Positions 25,822 to 34,104 of a stretch of 64,000 nt of DNA are shown here, one piece after another. A model generated the notes under the pieces. That model worked only from the letters and a program-made list of their open reading frames with translations. It did not search any database and was not told the DNA's origin. Made by a program: the position numbers and the translations under genes. Numbering within the stretch: position 1 is the stretch's first letter; every line of letters starts with the position of its first letter. Source of the DNA: Tretioscincus oriximinensis (lineage: Eukaryota; Chordata; Lepidosauria; Squamata; Gymnophthalmidae); the NCBI GenBank assembly GCA_022410635.1, contig JAJVDF010000361.1, positions 451,859-515,858 of the forward strand. Reading direction: 5' to 3'.

Positions 25822-26835
25822 TCTTTAACCCACTTTTTCTAGCAAAGAATATTAATGCCAGAAAACCCCACCTGTTTGAACCATTTCTAAAGCTGTTACA
25901 CTGAACACTTTTTTTTCCTCTGCACATTCTAGTCTTAGAAACACATTAAAAAAAACCCCAGAATGGTGGTGGTGGTGGGGATGAGGAGAAGAGATTTATA
26001 AATATCTACATGCTTCATTTTGGCAAAACATTTCGGGTATCAAATGCTGTGAAAAACGAGGGAGACTGGAAACAGTCTACAAAAAAGTGCCAATTTCTAT
26101 TTGCTAATTTCTGAATAACAGAGCGTGTGTGTGTATGGAAGAAGTAAGTGCTAGTATGTCACAAACATGCCTGGGTGGATAATCAGTGTGTGAAAAGAAA
26201 GGTGCTATGTTTGTGCTGGGTTTATTACTTTGATTTTTATTGTGATATCTGAAAGCATGAAAATGAAAGAAGTCCAGATTGGATAAATTGACGTTTTGGT
26301 TTAAGCAACCTATTTTAATAGCTAGCCAGACATCCAAAGGAAGGTCATACAAATGCAACGACACCTTTTTTATCTTCCCTAGTCACTGGTCTTCAGCGTG
26401 GAGCACAGTATATATATAAAATAGGGAGTGATAAATGGAGGAAATACCAGTCATGCTTTATGGCCAGCAGTATACATCCTTCTTAAGGGAAAACTCTGTG
26501 GATCTAGAGGATTTACATAATTATTGCCAAATTCAGCAGACGAAATGAAATCCATGAACGTCTCCAGGACCCTTTCCCAGGTATTCTCCATTGAATCTGA
26601 AGAAACAGACCTAGACTGCATCCAGATGTATTAAGGTTTTATGCTTTAATAGCAGAAAATCAAGCCCTCACACACATGTAATTGCAGGGAAAAGCTCCTG
26701 TATTTTGTTTTTTCAGGGGAGTACTTTGCTGTTGATTTTGTTTCACAGGGCTCCCCCACACACACGCATGATCATCAAAAAGCACAACTATGCATGCACC
26801 ACTGCTACCTGTTGGAAGACTGTCTTGCTCTTTTA
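25822..26835. other. Intergenic DNA, nothing recognised
   Basis: No supported gene or repeat family. Short GGT-rich and TG-rich runs occur near 25,965 and 26,125. Confidence 0.5.
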
Positions 26836-27015
26836 GGCCCCGTTCCCACTGAGCCTTCTTCTTGGCTATATCTCACAATAGGAATGTGCCATCTATATGC
26901 TAGTGTAGGCTATGGCAGGCCCCGAATGGGGCCTGACAAAGCCTACACTGGCATGTGGATGACCAAGCTCTGTACCGAGATATAACCCAGAATAAAGCTC
27001 AGTAGGGACAGGGCC
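26836..27015 (+). mobile_element. Short MITE with GGCCC termini
   Basis: A 180-bp element. The left end GGCCCCGTTCCCACTGAGC and the complement of the right end GGCCCTGTCCCTACTGAGC form inverted repeats that continue into TATATCTC. TTA flanks both ends (26,833-26,835 and 27,016-27,018). A 3-bp TTA duplication would suit the PIF/Harbinger group, but no transposase is present and the other copies do not confirm the TTA. Relatives: 45,534-45,666 and a decayed copy at 12,197-12,352. Confidence 0.78.
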
Positions 27016-27092
27016 TTACATTGAGCTTCTCACAGGCAGCTGGGTTGGGAAAGAAGTGAAAAAGGGGAAGTTGCAGCTGTAAACACTGAAGG

Positions 27093-27136
27093 GTGAGAAC
27101 AGGACCAAATGGAGCTCATTTTAAATCCTAGCTAGG
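27093..27136 (+). repeat. Left half of the 79-bp repeat interrupted by CR1
   Basis: Matches 25,743-25,786 without interruption. The right half resumes at 27,651-27,681 after the CR1 insertion. Confidence 0.85.
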
Positions 27137-27449
27137 GCGCTTTCAGCCTTGAAAGGAGACGTTTGAGGGGTGATCTGATTGAAGTGTACAAAATCATGCA
27201 TGGGATGGACAGGGTGAACAGAGAAAAATGTTTTCTCTCTCCCACACCACAAGGACCAGAGGGCACTCCTTGAAACTGTTGGGTAGAAAAGTGAGACCAG
27301 TCAAAGGAAAGTATTTTTTCACCCAGAGGGTCATCGGCCTGTGGAATTTACTTCCTGAAGAGGTAGTGGTAGTGGTAGCTAACAGCTTGGATAGTTTCAA
27401 GACAGGACTAGACAGGTTTATGGACACCAAGGGTATAAATGGATACTAG
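27137..27449 (+). pseudogene. CR1-clade ORF2 C-terminal fragment
   Basis: The translation contains TRTRGHSLKLLGRKVRPVKG, RVIGLWNLLPEEV and ends SLDSFKTGLDRFMDTKG plus INGY. This is the conserved C-terminal domain of CR1-type ORF2, downstream of the RT. It is open to its natural stop at 27,447-27,449. It supplies the part missing from the frame at 23,402-24,416, so the two are from the same family. No start or RT remains, so it cannot make a working protein. Confidence 0.85.
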
Positions 27450-27650
27450 GATGGATGTCTGGATGTTGCCTCCGGGATGGAGCAACAGGCAGGAGTCCTG
27501 AGATACCATTTGCAGGGAGTCATGAACAGGTGCATATTTTGCTTTCCTCTGTTCGGACTGCCCAGGTTCATCTGGTGGGCCTCTGTGTGAGACAGAATGC
27601 TGGACTTGATGGGCTGTGGCCTGATCCAGTATGGCTCTTCTTATGTTCTT
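27137..27650 (+). mobile_element. 5'-truncated CR1-type LINE 3' end
   Basis: About 514 bp covering the ORF2 C-terminus and the complete 3' UTR, ending CTTCTTATGTTCTT. The insertion interrupts a 79-bp repeat whose intact paralogue is at 25,743-25,821. No target-site duplication is visible, as is usual for CR1. At the junction the TTCA of the empty site is replaced by, or merged with, the LINE end. Confidence 0.92.
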
Positions 27651-27681
27651 AAACCATGACTGGCCCTTTTGTTCCCAGTTC

Positions 27682-28370
27682 TAATTTCCAGGTTTCATAG
27701 ACTTGTAATTGCTTCCAAGGAGGCTTCTCCAGAAGCAATCTGATTTAGTCATGANAGCAGGGAAAAGGAGGCATGTGTGCGTGCTTCCTCTTTTTTACCA
27801 CCGCCCCCATCCATGAAAAGCATGGCATAGGCAAGGCAGTTTGCCTACGGGGAGGTGGAAAATGAGGCAAAGGAGAACAGGAAGCTTGGGCAGCAGGCAG
27901 GAGAAGTGATGCCACTTCTCCCTTCCTCCTTTCCATGCTGCTGCCACTATGATCCCAGTAATTGGCAGTACCATGAAGGCATGCAACAGGATATGCCCTT
28001 AATCCATGGAATTCATGCTATAACTTTTGTTGTTGTTGTTGTTAATCTCTTACAGTACCAAACTACCACTACCCTAGTAGGTCACTGTAGGTTTTATGGT
28101 GTCAATATTCAGATATTTTACAACAAACGTTTGTGTGGGATAGATCCAAACTGTAGCAATGATGGCCACTACTTAGTTGCAGCAGGAATGCCATCAGGCA
28201 GAATCCAAGGCCCAGACTCGGGAAAGTCTCCGAGATAATGCACTCTTGTACGTGCTCCGTGATCATGTGAAGGGGTACATGATAAAAATCCTTCTCACCC
28301 TGGGCACAGTCATTTTACTGTAAGTGGCATCATTTTAATGTCACTACGATATTTGCTTCTGAGAAATGGC
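27682..28370. other. Intergenic DNA, nothing recognised
   Basis: A purine-rich patch at 27,840-27,920 and a GTT run at 28,027-28,042. No supported gene; the 127-codon frame at 27,855-28,238 has no domain. Confidence 0.5.
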
Positions 28371-28378
28371 ACCCAGAC

Positions 28379-28594
28379 TGTAGGCTGATCAGATGACCCC
28401 TTTTTGGTGTGTGTGTGTGTTTGAAAACCTGGGTTTGGGACATCTCCCAGTTTTTTCTGAGGAAACTTTTTTCAAAAAAAGATTTTTTTTCAATTTTTTG
28501 TAATTTTTTTTCCTCAGAAAAAGCTGGGAGACACCCCAAAAATGGGTTTTCAACCCCCCCCCCCCGTCCAAAAGGGGTCATCTGGACAGGCTAC
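28379..28594. mobile_element. Fold-back element (near-complete palindrome)
   Basis: The left end TGTAGGCTGATCAGATGACC and the right end, which reads TGTAGCCTGTCCAGATGACC on the other strand, are inverted repeats. Pairing continues inward through CCCAGTTTTTTCTGAGGAAA opposite TTTCCTCAGAAAAAGCTGGG, so almost all of the 216 bp folds on itself. Flanks ACCCAGAC (28,371-28,378) and ACCCAGAG (28,595-28,602) look like a 7/8 target duplication, which would suggest hAT. There is no coding potential. Confidence 0.75.
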
Positions 28595-28602
28595 ACCCAG
28601 AG

Positions 28603-29924
28603 GGATGTCGCTTCCTGTTGCAGTCAGGAAATGACATCATAAAAATCCTGTACATCCTTTGTGCCCGAGAGATAACTCAGATTTTCTGGCTCCTGCATGA
28701 CATCTGGCTTCTGGGATCCAAATGGGATAAGAGCAAAAATAAAATAAAAAATGCAGGGTGCAATTCATAGCTCTGATTTTTTTAAAAGAAACCAAGTCGT
28801 TCCTATGTGATGTCTCCCCCACTTCTTCAATAGAAGTTTATCTCTGAAAACAGTATTCCACAAAATGTAAATCCTGGAATAATGCCTATATGTCATGACA
28901 GCTTTCAACAATACCGAATTTGCTATTCTGGTGATGATCACATCAATATTAACCAAGTAGGTGGCCACTTACCTCTGTTCCCCCCCCCCTTTTAAAAAGC
29001 AAAAACACGCAAAAGAAACCCACCCTAAAGTTAAAAAGAAGGAAAGTAAAACATTTTTAGACAGCCTGTAATGATTGTTGGGAGAAAGAAAGAGTTAGAA
29101 GCAAGAGAGAGAGATAGTTCAGCTCTTAGCAAATTATTAGTGGAAAAGTAGTTCTCAGAAGTATGCTACATCTGAAATATTTTTCGTCACTTGAACATGT
29201 GGAGTCCAGAGCTGGCTCCATTCTACCAGTCTAAGGAACAAACATTTCACGTTCACAGATGCTCTTAATTTGGTGTGGTTTGGAGTGCAATTTAGATCAA
29301 ACGTATCCATGTAAATGAGTCAAGGTTTTCTTAATTAGGTGCCTCCAAAGAAAAAAAACTGGGACCACATCAGTAGGTGTGGGTGCGGTGCCCACAATAC
29401 TGGAGCCTTTCCTGAGACCGAAAGTCAGTATTCCTTAAACATGCTATCGACATCTCCCCCCCTTCAATTTTTCAGGCATGATAATAAATCTGAACAGGGT
29501 ACAGACATCAAGACGCTGCATTGGAGAGGGAGCCTAAAAACACCGTCTTTTTGGCAGACGCCTTAAGGGAGGTCATTGTGCTGTGATTTAGGTCTCTCTT
29601 CTCTTCTTTGTGTTACTCTGCCAGTGTTTTGTTCCCATTACGAGCAGAGAGCATTCCAGCTTGCACATTTGCTCTTAACTTTCAAACTGTTCACTTTAAT
29701 GTGAATGTTTGCAGCTCTTCAGGAGGACATGGCTATAACTAGCTTGAGAATTTCTACTTTACACTGATAATATTATTATATATATAAATAAACAAATAAA
29801 TAAATCCACAATCATGTTGATGCAGCAGGGATGGAATCTATGTTTAGGTTATCTGCTGACCACTGTCCACTAAATCAGTGCCACTTTGGATTACGACAAT
29901 CAAGGGATATGCACTTTGGCATAA
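28603..29924. other. Intergenic DNA, nothing recognised
   Basis: AT-rich DNA. An AAATAAACAAATAAATAAAT tail-like run near 29,783-29,806 may be the end of a decayed LINE. No supported gene. Confidence 0.5.
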
Positions 29925-30296
29925 ATACCTGAAGACGCATTAAGGCGTCTAGGAATTGGGGGCGATGGGAACAGGTGGGGGATCGCCGTCGTGCCGTTCC
30001 TTACTTCCGGGTCCATGATCTGCTCAGGAACGTGCGCGGCGGCGGCGGGAAGGCGCACAGGGAGGCGGAGTCTTTCGCACGCATATTTATGCGTGCAGCC
30101 TCCCTCCGTCCTGTGCTGTTGCGACGAGAAGACAAGAGGAGAAGTCGTCCCCTCTCTGTCTCTCATCCCGACCGTTGCGATCGCCATTTTAGGCGCGCTT
30201 TTTCACTCGGTCGGCAACAGTGCTTGGGCTTTTTTAAAGCCTAATTGCTTTTAAAAATTGCCTCCTTGCTCTGCAAGCCCCAAAGAGCCTTTTTAA
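29925..30296 (+). other. GC-rich 5' leader of the Ngaro-like element
   Basis: CpG-rich, unlike the AT-rich flank. It contains the palindromes AGACGCATTAAGGCGTCT (29,933-29,950) and GCACGCATATTTATGCGTGC (30,077-30,096). The shared word CTGAAGAC at 29,928-29,936 also occurs in the 3' tail (34,873-34,881), and as TTGAAGACG in the tail copy near 40,583. Promoter and recombination signals are expected here in this group. Confidence 0.6.
30077..30096 (+). promoter_or_regulatory. Palindrome with TATA-like core in Ngaro leader
   Basis: GCACGCATATTTATGCGTGC has 8-bp perfect arms around ATTT. The centre CATATTTATG is TATA-like. It could be a core promoter or protein-binding site for the element; this is inference only. 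Confidence 0.3.
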
Positions 30297-30788
30297 AGGC
30301 TAACCAGTGCTGCATCGCTGCACTTTAAGCAGCCTAGGCAGGAGCCGAGCTGCTGCCGTCACTGGCCAGGAGATTTATCTGCTCTGAACTATGATGAGGA
30401 GTTCAGAAAATTTGCATCTAATAGCCCTACAGTACGTTGGGATGCGATTATGCATCAAATCTGGCTTACCACTGTTCATCCATCGGATAAGCCAGTGGTT
30501 TCCCACATGCCAGGGGAGTGGTTAAGACGTAAGGTGTGGCCTAGGTCCACTGCCAAAAGGCTGTATTGTTGGGAGTTCAATGCGGGCCGTTGCTCTCGTC
30601 AGGACTGCAAATACGAACACATCTGTGATAGGTGCGGGGGTCGTCATCCCCGCGCCTTTTGCCGTCAAGGTTCATTTGGGGGGTTTTCTAGTAACTTTAA
30701 GGGGAATAAACCTAACCGTGGTCCCGGTGGGAAACGGGAGGGACCACCCACTTCGGGTGCCCTGACACAGTTAGCGACAAAAGCTTGA
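30297..30788 (+). CDS. Gag-like zinc-binding protein of Ngaro-like element (possibly shortened)
   Basis: The frame is open from 30,297 to TGA at 30,786-30,788. The first AUG is at 30,450, but similarity-type sequence (YDEEFRKFASNSPTVRWDAI) lies upstream of it from about 30,387, so the true start is not the first AUG. The protein has a CCCH motif, C-x7-C-x4-C-x3-H (YCWEFNAGRCSRQDCKYEH), followed at once by CDRCGGRHPRAFC, a CX2CX3HX4C knuckle. This pair is typical of DIRS-order Gag proteins, which package element RNA. A basic glycine-rich tail follows. At roughly 160 residues or fewer it is short for a Gag, and the join near 30,370 (CCAGGAGATTT) may mark an internal deletion or a splice junction in a copied RNA. 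Confidence 0.72.
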   Translation, partial: RLTSAASLHFKQPRQEPSCCRHWPGDLSALNYDEEFRKFASNSPTVRWDAIMHQIWLTTVHPSDKPVVSHMPGEWLRRKVWPRSTAKRLYCWEFNAGRCSRQDCKYEHICDRCGGRHPRAFCRQGSFGGFSSNFKGNKPNRGPGGKREGPPTSGALTQLATKA

Positions 30789-30803
30789 TATCTTTCAATT
30801 CAG
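30789..30803 (+). promoter_or_regulatory. Acceptor-like sequence between Gag and RT frames
   Basis: TATCTTTCAATTCAG follows the Gag stop codon directly and ends four bases before the RT start codon. It resembles a weak 3' splice site and parallels the stronger one at 33,329-33,352 after the recombinase stop. Confidence 0.35.
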
Positions 30804-30806
30804 CCC

Positions 30807-32438
30807 ATGGCTACCCACCCTTCCCCTCCTGCTCAGCTCTTATCTCTTGCTCCTTCTCCTATTCNTTCCGACCGCCTAGCGATCCTCCTCCAAGACTATC
30901 CTAAAAGAGTNGAAGCAGCCCTTCTGTTAGCTGGCTTCACTGAGGGTTTTNGAATTCCTTCTTCTTGTGTGCGTACCATGACGGTATGTAACAATTTAAA
31001 GTCTCTACGGTTACTACCTGATATTGCTGCACGTAAAATAGAGAAGGAGTGTCAATTGGGTCGGGTGGCTGGGCCTTTTTCTGCCCCACCTTTACCAAAT
31101 TTGNGGGTTTCTCCTTTAGGTNTGATTCCAAAAAAGACCCCGGGAGAATTCCGTCTTATTCATCATCTCTCTTATCCCCCACAAGAATCTGTCAATGCAA
31201 ATATAAATCCCGCCTTATGCTCCGTCAAATACGCAACTCTAGATGATGCCATTGATATTATCCGTGAATGTGGGGCTGGAGCCCTTATGGCAAAATGCGA
31301 CATTCAGTCAGCATTTCGGCTTTTGCCTATTCACCCNGATGATTTTTGNCTACTNGGCTTTACATTTCAGAGTCAATGGTACGTAGACAAAGTGATGCCC
31401 ATGGGCTGTTCTATAGCTTNCGCTGTTTTTGAAACCTTCAGCAGATTTCTTGAATGGGAATTAAAACGACGGGTGCCCTTTCCGCGGGTTACGCACTACT
31501 TAGATGATTTTCTTTTTGTAGGCCCTGACAAATCTGAAATTTGTAGTCATATACTCTCTTCCTTTCAAAATTTGGCTGAAGAGTTGGGGGTCCCGCTAGC
31601 GGCCGAGAAAACTGAAGGGCCAGTTCAAGTGATCACTTATTTAGGGATCACATTAGACTCGATCAGAGGTGAATCCAGGCTTCCATTGGATAAGCTACAG
31701 AATTTATCTTTACTCCTGTCACAAACGTCAGCCAAAAAGAAAACAACCTTGNGTGAGGCTCAGATACTTTTAGGGCATTTGAACTTCACTTGTAGGGTTG
31801 TCAGACCGGGCCGGGCTTTTTGTGCACNTTTGGCACATTCCACTANAGGTGTGCGTGCCCCACATCACAGGATCAGAGTAACAAATGCCATGAAACAAGA
31901 TTTACAGGTGTGGTTGAAATTTTTACAACACTTTCATGGCGTGTCGCTTTGGCGTTCACAATTCCTCCCTGGTCAAGGCCTACAAATTTATTCTGATGCT
32001 GCTGGCGGCATTGNTTTTGGAGTATACTTCCAAGGTCGCTGGTGTGCACAGACGTGGCCAGAGGATTGGCTGGCTTCAGGGTTGTGCAGGGATCTTTCTT
32101 TTCTAGAATTTTTTCCTATTTTGGTTGCAGTTCNTTTGTGGAAAGACATGTTTAAAAACAAACACATCACATTTTGGTGTGATAATGCAGCGGTGGTAAG
32201 GATTATTAATAAACAATCTTCGAAGTCTGAGAAGGTTATGATATTGGTAAGAGAATTTGTTTTGTTATGTTTGGAATCTAACATCTGCTTTGTTTCCTCA
32301 CATGTACCTGGCGTGGATAATGTGATTGCCGATGCCCTTTCCCGTCAGCAGTGGGAGCGGTTCCGGCAGGAGGCACCCGAAGCTCATCCACAACCAGAGG
32401 AGTTCCCCCAAAGTCTCTGGGACCTTGGGAGGAATTGA
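30807..32438 (+). CDS. Reverse transcriptase-RNase H of Ngaro-like element
   Basis: A 543-residue unbroken frame. The RT palm has LMAKCDIQSAFRLLPIH (first catalytic Asp region) and YLDDFLF at residues 231-237, giving the catalytic D233-D234. RNase H follows with D397 (YSDAAGG), E434 (FLEFFP), D459 (WCDNAAV) and D509 (IADALSRQQW), the complete acidic set, plus the HVPGVDNVIADALSR signature of DIRS and Ty3-like enzymes. The enzyme would copy element RNA to DNA and degrade the RNA strand. It begins at AUG 30,807, 18 nt after the Gag stop, and its last 88 nt overlap the recombinase frame. About fourteen codons contain an unresolved base; none is forced to be a stop. Confidence 0.95.
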   Translation: MATHPSPPAQLLSLAPSPIXSDRLAILLQDYPKRXEAALLLAGFTEGFXIPSSCVRTMTVCNNLKSLRLLPDIAARKIEKECQLGRVAGPFSAPPLPNLXVSPLGXIPKKTPGEFRLIHHLSYPPQESVNANINPALCSVKYATLDDAIDIIRECGAGALMAKCDIQSAFRLLPIHXDDFXLXGFTFQSQWYVDKVMPMGCSIAXAVFETFSRFLEWELKRRVPFPRVTHYLDDFLFVGPDKSEICSHILSSFQNLAEELGVPLAAEKTEGPVQVITYLGITLDSIRGESRLPLDKLQNLSLLLSQTSAKKKTTLXEAQILLGHLNFTCRVVRPGRAFCAXLAHSTXGVRAPHHRIRVTNAMKQDLQVWLKFLQHFHGVSLWRSQFLPGQGLQIYSDAAGGIXFGVYFQGRWCAQTWPEDWLASGLCRDLSFLEFFPILVAVXLWKDMFKNKHITFWCDNAAVVRIINKQSSKSEKVMILVREFVLLCLESNICFVSSHVPGVDNVIADALSRQQWERFRQEAPEAHPQPEEFPQSLWDLGRN

Positions 32439-33328
32439 TCTCGAGCGGAGTTTGGGGATCACTGTCTGCNTCAACACAACTTAATTACCGTAGGGCCTTT
32501 GTGTCATTTTCACAGTTTGCCTGGAATGTCGATGATCAGTGTAGGGGCATGTTTTTGGAANGCACAGTTCTCATGTATATGGCGCATCTACATGCTTCAG
32601 GTGCCGCCCCTCNTACGATTAGAGTGCATTTAGCTGCCCTTCAATTTTTTGCCCGCTGCTTAGGCTGTCCGGAAGCATGTAACTCTTTTTTAGCCAGGNG
32701 GGCACTAGTCGGTTGGACTCNGGCNCTTCCAGCCCGTATAGATAGTCGGCGCCCTATAACTCACCAAACTTTGAGTCAACTCCTTACGCAACTCCCTGTA
32801 ATATGTTCATCTGTTTACGAACAAGCTCTCTTTCGGGCAGCCTTTTCCCTACTATTCTTTGGGGCTTTCCGTCCAGGAGACCTAATTTCAAAAGCTAAAC
32901 GCAAGGGCGCAGCTACTGTTGGGGTGAATGATGTATCTTGGGACTCTAATAGGGTATATATTATTTTGCGGAGATCCAAGACAGATCAGTTTGGAGCCGG
33001 AGCTACGATACAGCTAAACCCTTCAAGTGGTGTTGGCCCCTGTCCTTTTAGAGACACGAGACACTTGGCAATGCTTCGTCCTAAAAGCGAAGGGCCCTTT
33101 TTAATACATCAGGATGGGGCCTTTTTATCGCGTTACCAGGCTGCTAGCATTTTGAGGTTAGTGTTAACTCGTATTGGCCTTTCCCCTAAAGAATTCGGAC
33201 TCCACTCATTTCGTATAGGGGCCGCTACTACGGCAGCAAGTTTAAACATTCCAGAGGGTGGTATTCAAGCTATTGGGCGCTGGAGGTCCAGAGCTTATCA
33301 GACTTATGTACGTCCTGAATACTCATAG
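32351..33328 (+). CDS. Tyrosine recombinase of Ngaro-like element
   Basis: A 325-residue frame in a different register from the RT, overlapping it by 88 nt. The N-terminal part (about 25-130) resembles a SAM-like core-binding domain (STQLNYRRAFVSFSQF). The catalytic domain has R174 (GAFRPGDL), K210 (RRSKTDQ), H285-xx-R288 (HSFRIGAAT), W311 in the second His/Trp position (IGRWRS) and nucleophile Y319 (YQTYVRPEYS). All six catalytic positions are present, as in phage-type integrases and DIRS/Ngaro recombinases. It would insert a circular DNA copy into the genome by site-specific strand exchange, without a target duplication. The stop is TAG at 33,326-33,328. The AUG at 32,351 lies inside the RT end, so translation may need reinitiation or a separate message. 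Confidence 0.95.
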   Translation: MGAVPAGGTRSSSTTRGVPPKSLGPWEELISSGVWGSLSXSTQLNYRRAFVSFSQFAWNVDDQCRGMFLEXTVLMYMAHLHASGAAPXTIRVHLAALQFFARCLGCPEACNSFLARXALVGWTXXLPARIDSRRPITHQTLSQLLTQLPVICSSVYEQALFRAAFSLLFFGAFRPGDLISKAKRKGAATVGVNDVSWDSNRVYIILRRSKTDQFGAGATIQLNPSSGVGPCPFRDTRHLAMLRPKSEGPFLIHQDGAFLSRYQAASILRLVLTRIGLSPKEFGLHSFRIGAATTAASLNIPEGGIQAIGRWRSRAYQTYVRPEYS

Positions 33329-33352
33329 TATCTTTTCTTTCCTTTCTTGCAG
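33329..33352 (+). promoter_or_regulatory. Strong 3' splice-site-like tract after recombinase stop
   Basis: TATCTTTTCTTTCCTTTCTT followed by GCAG is an almost pure pyrimidine tract plus AG placed exactly after the recombinase stop codon. The SGNH frame is open right through it and has no in-frame AUG until after its catalytic serine. This fits an intron acceptor that joins the hydrolase to an upstream exon. I could not identify the donor. Confidence 0.5.
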
Positions 33353-33924
33353 GTACTCCTCGGCAGACATGGCTGGTGGGACATAGCGTTATTTATTGGG
33401 CCAGTTGTTTTGCCGCAACTTCCCATTGGTCGAGCTCCTTGCGGCTGCCGCGCTCACTTCATCTGGAATGGCTAGGTCGTAGAGGAATGCGGTGGGCTGA
33501 GTTGCAACCGGTCATCATTGATTCAATCTGTCGCCTAGGAGTACCTGATGCATTGGTGTTACAACTTGGTGAGAATGACTTGCCGGCTATGAGGCGGGCC
33601 GATTTATTACATCTGATTTTCCGAGATTTTGAAGCCCTACATAGACTTTTTCCTAGACTGAAATTATTCTGGTNTAAAATGTTAACTCGCCGCTGTTGGA
33701 GAGGGGCANGAGACATTTGGGCTGTTGATAGAGTCCGACGACGTGTGAACTCTGAAGTTGCTCACTNGATACTAGCTCATGGCGGTACAATTATTGAACA
33801 CTATGATATTCATATGTCAGCAGCACATATGTTCCGGAATGATGGGGTCCATCTATCAGATGTGGGTAACGAGGCATGGCTAAAAGAAGTGCAGAAGGCA
33901 CTTTTGCAATGGGTTCTAGGCTAG
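33353..33924 (+). CDS. SGNH/GDSL-type hydrolase of Ngaro-like element
   Basis: The frame is open from the acceptor-like AG at 33,352 to the stop at 33,922-33,924. It has the blocks of the SGNH esterase family: VGHSVIYW with the presumed nucleophile Ser (codon 33,385-33,387), LQLGENDLP with the Asn (33,574-33,576) of the oxyanion hole, and NDGVHLSDVG with the catalytic Asp (33,841) and His (33,850). Such a hydrolase frame is known from vertebrate Ngaro elements and some LINEs; its substrate is unknown, perhaps an ester or acetyl group. GTG at 33,376 is not a likely start. The first in-frame AUG, about 33,487, would leave out the catalytic Ser, so an upstream exon is expected. Three codons contain unresolved bases. 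Confidence 0.87.
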
Positions 33925-34104
33925 GAGTGTGTGGNGGTAGCCGNTGTTGCGGCTAGTGTGGCGGTAGTGCATCTTGGCTGGCCAGATGGGATAGTTTTTA
34001 GCCATTTGGCAGATATCTCTTAGCTATCCCAGTTTGGTGAGGGCCCTCTTAAGGGGGTTCAGCGTCACGATGCTTGCCCAAAGGAAGNGGTTGGAAGCCA
34101 AACN
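33925..34104 (+). other. 3' non-coding stretch of Ngaro-like element with a stem
   Basis: A perfect 8-bp stem, TGGGATAG and CTATCCCA, encloses about 30 nt at 33,988-34,033. Its last bases (GGAAGCCAAAC) match those just before the repeat unit in the tail copy near 40,142-40,154. Confidence 0.6.

Noticed and set aside
33301..33316. GTACGT near the recombinase tyrosine as splice donor to 33,353
   Set aside because: The join would be out of phase with the SGNH frame.
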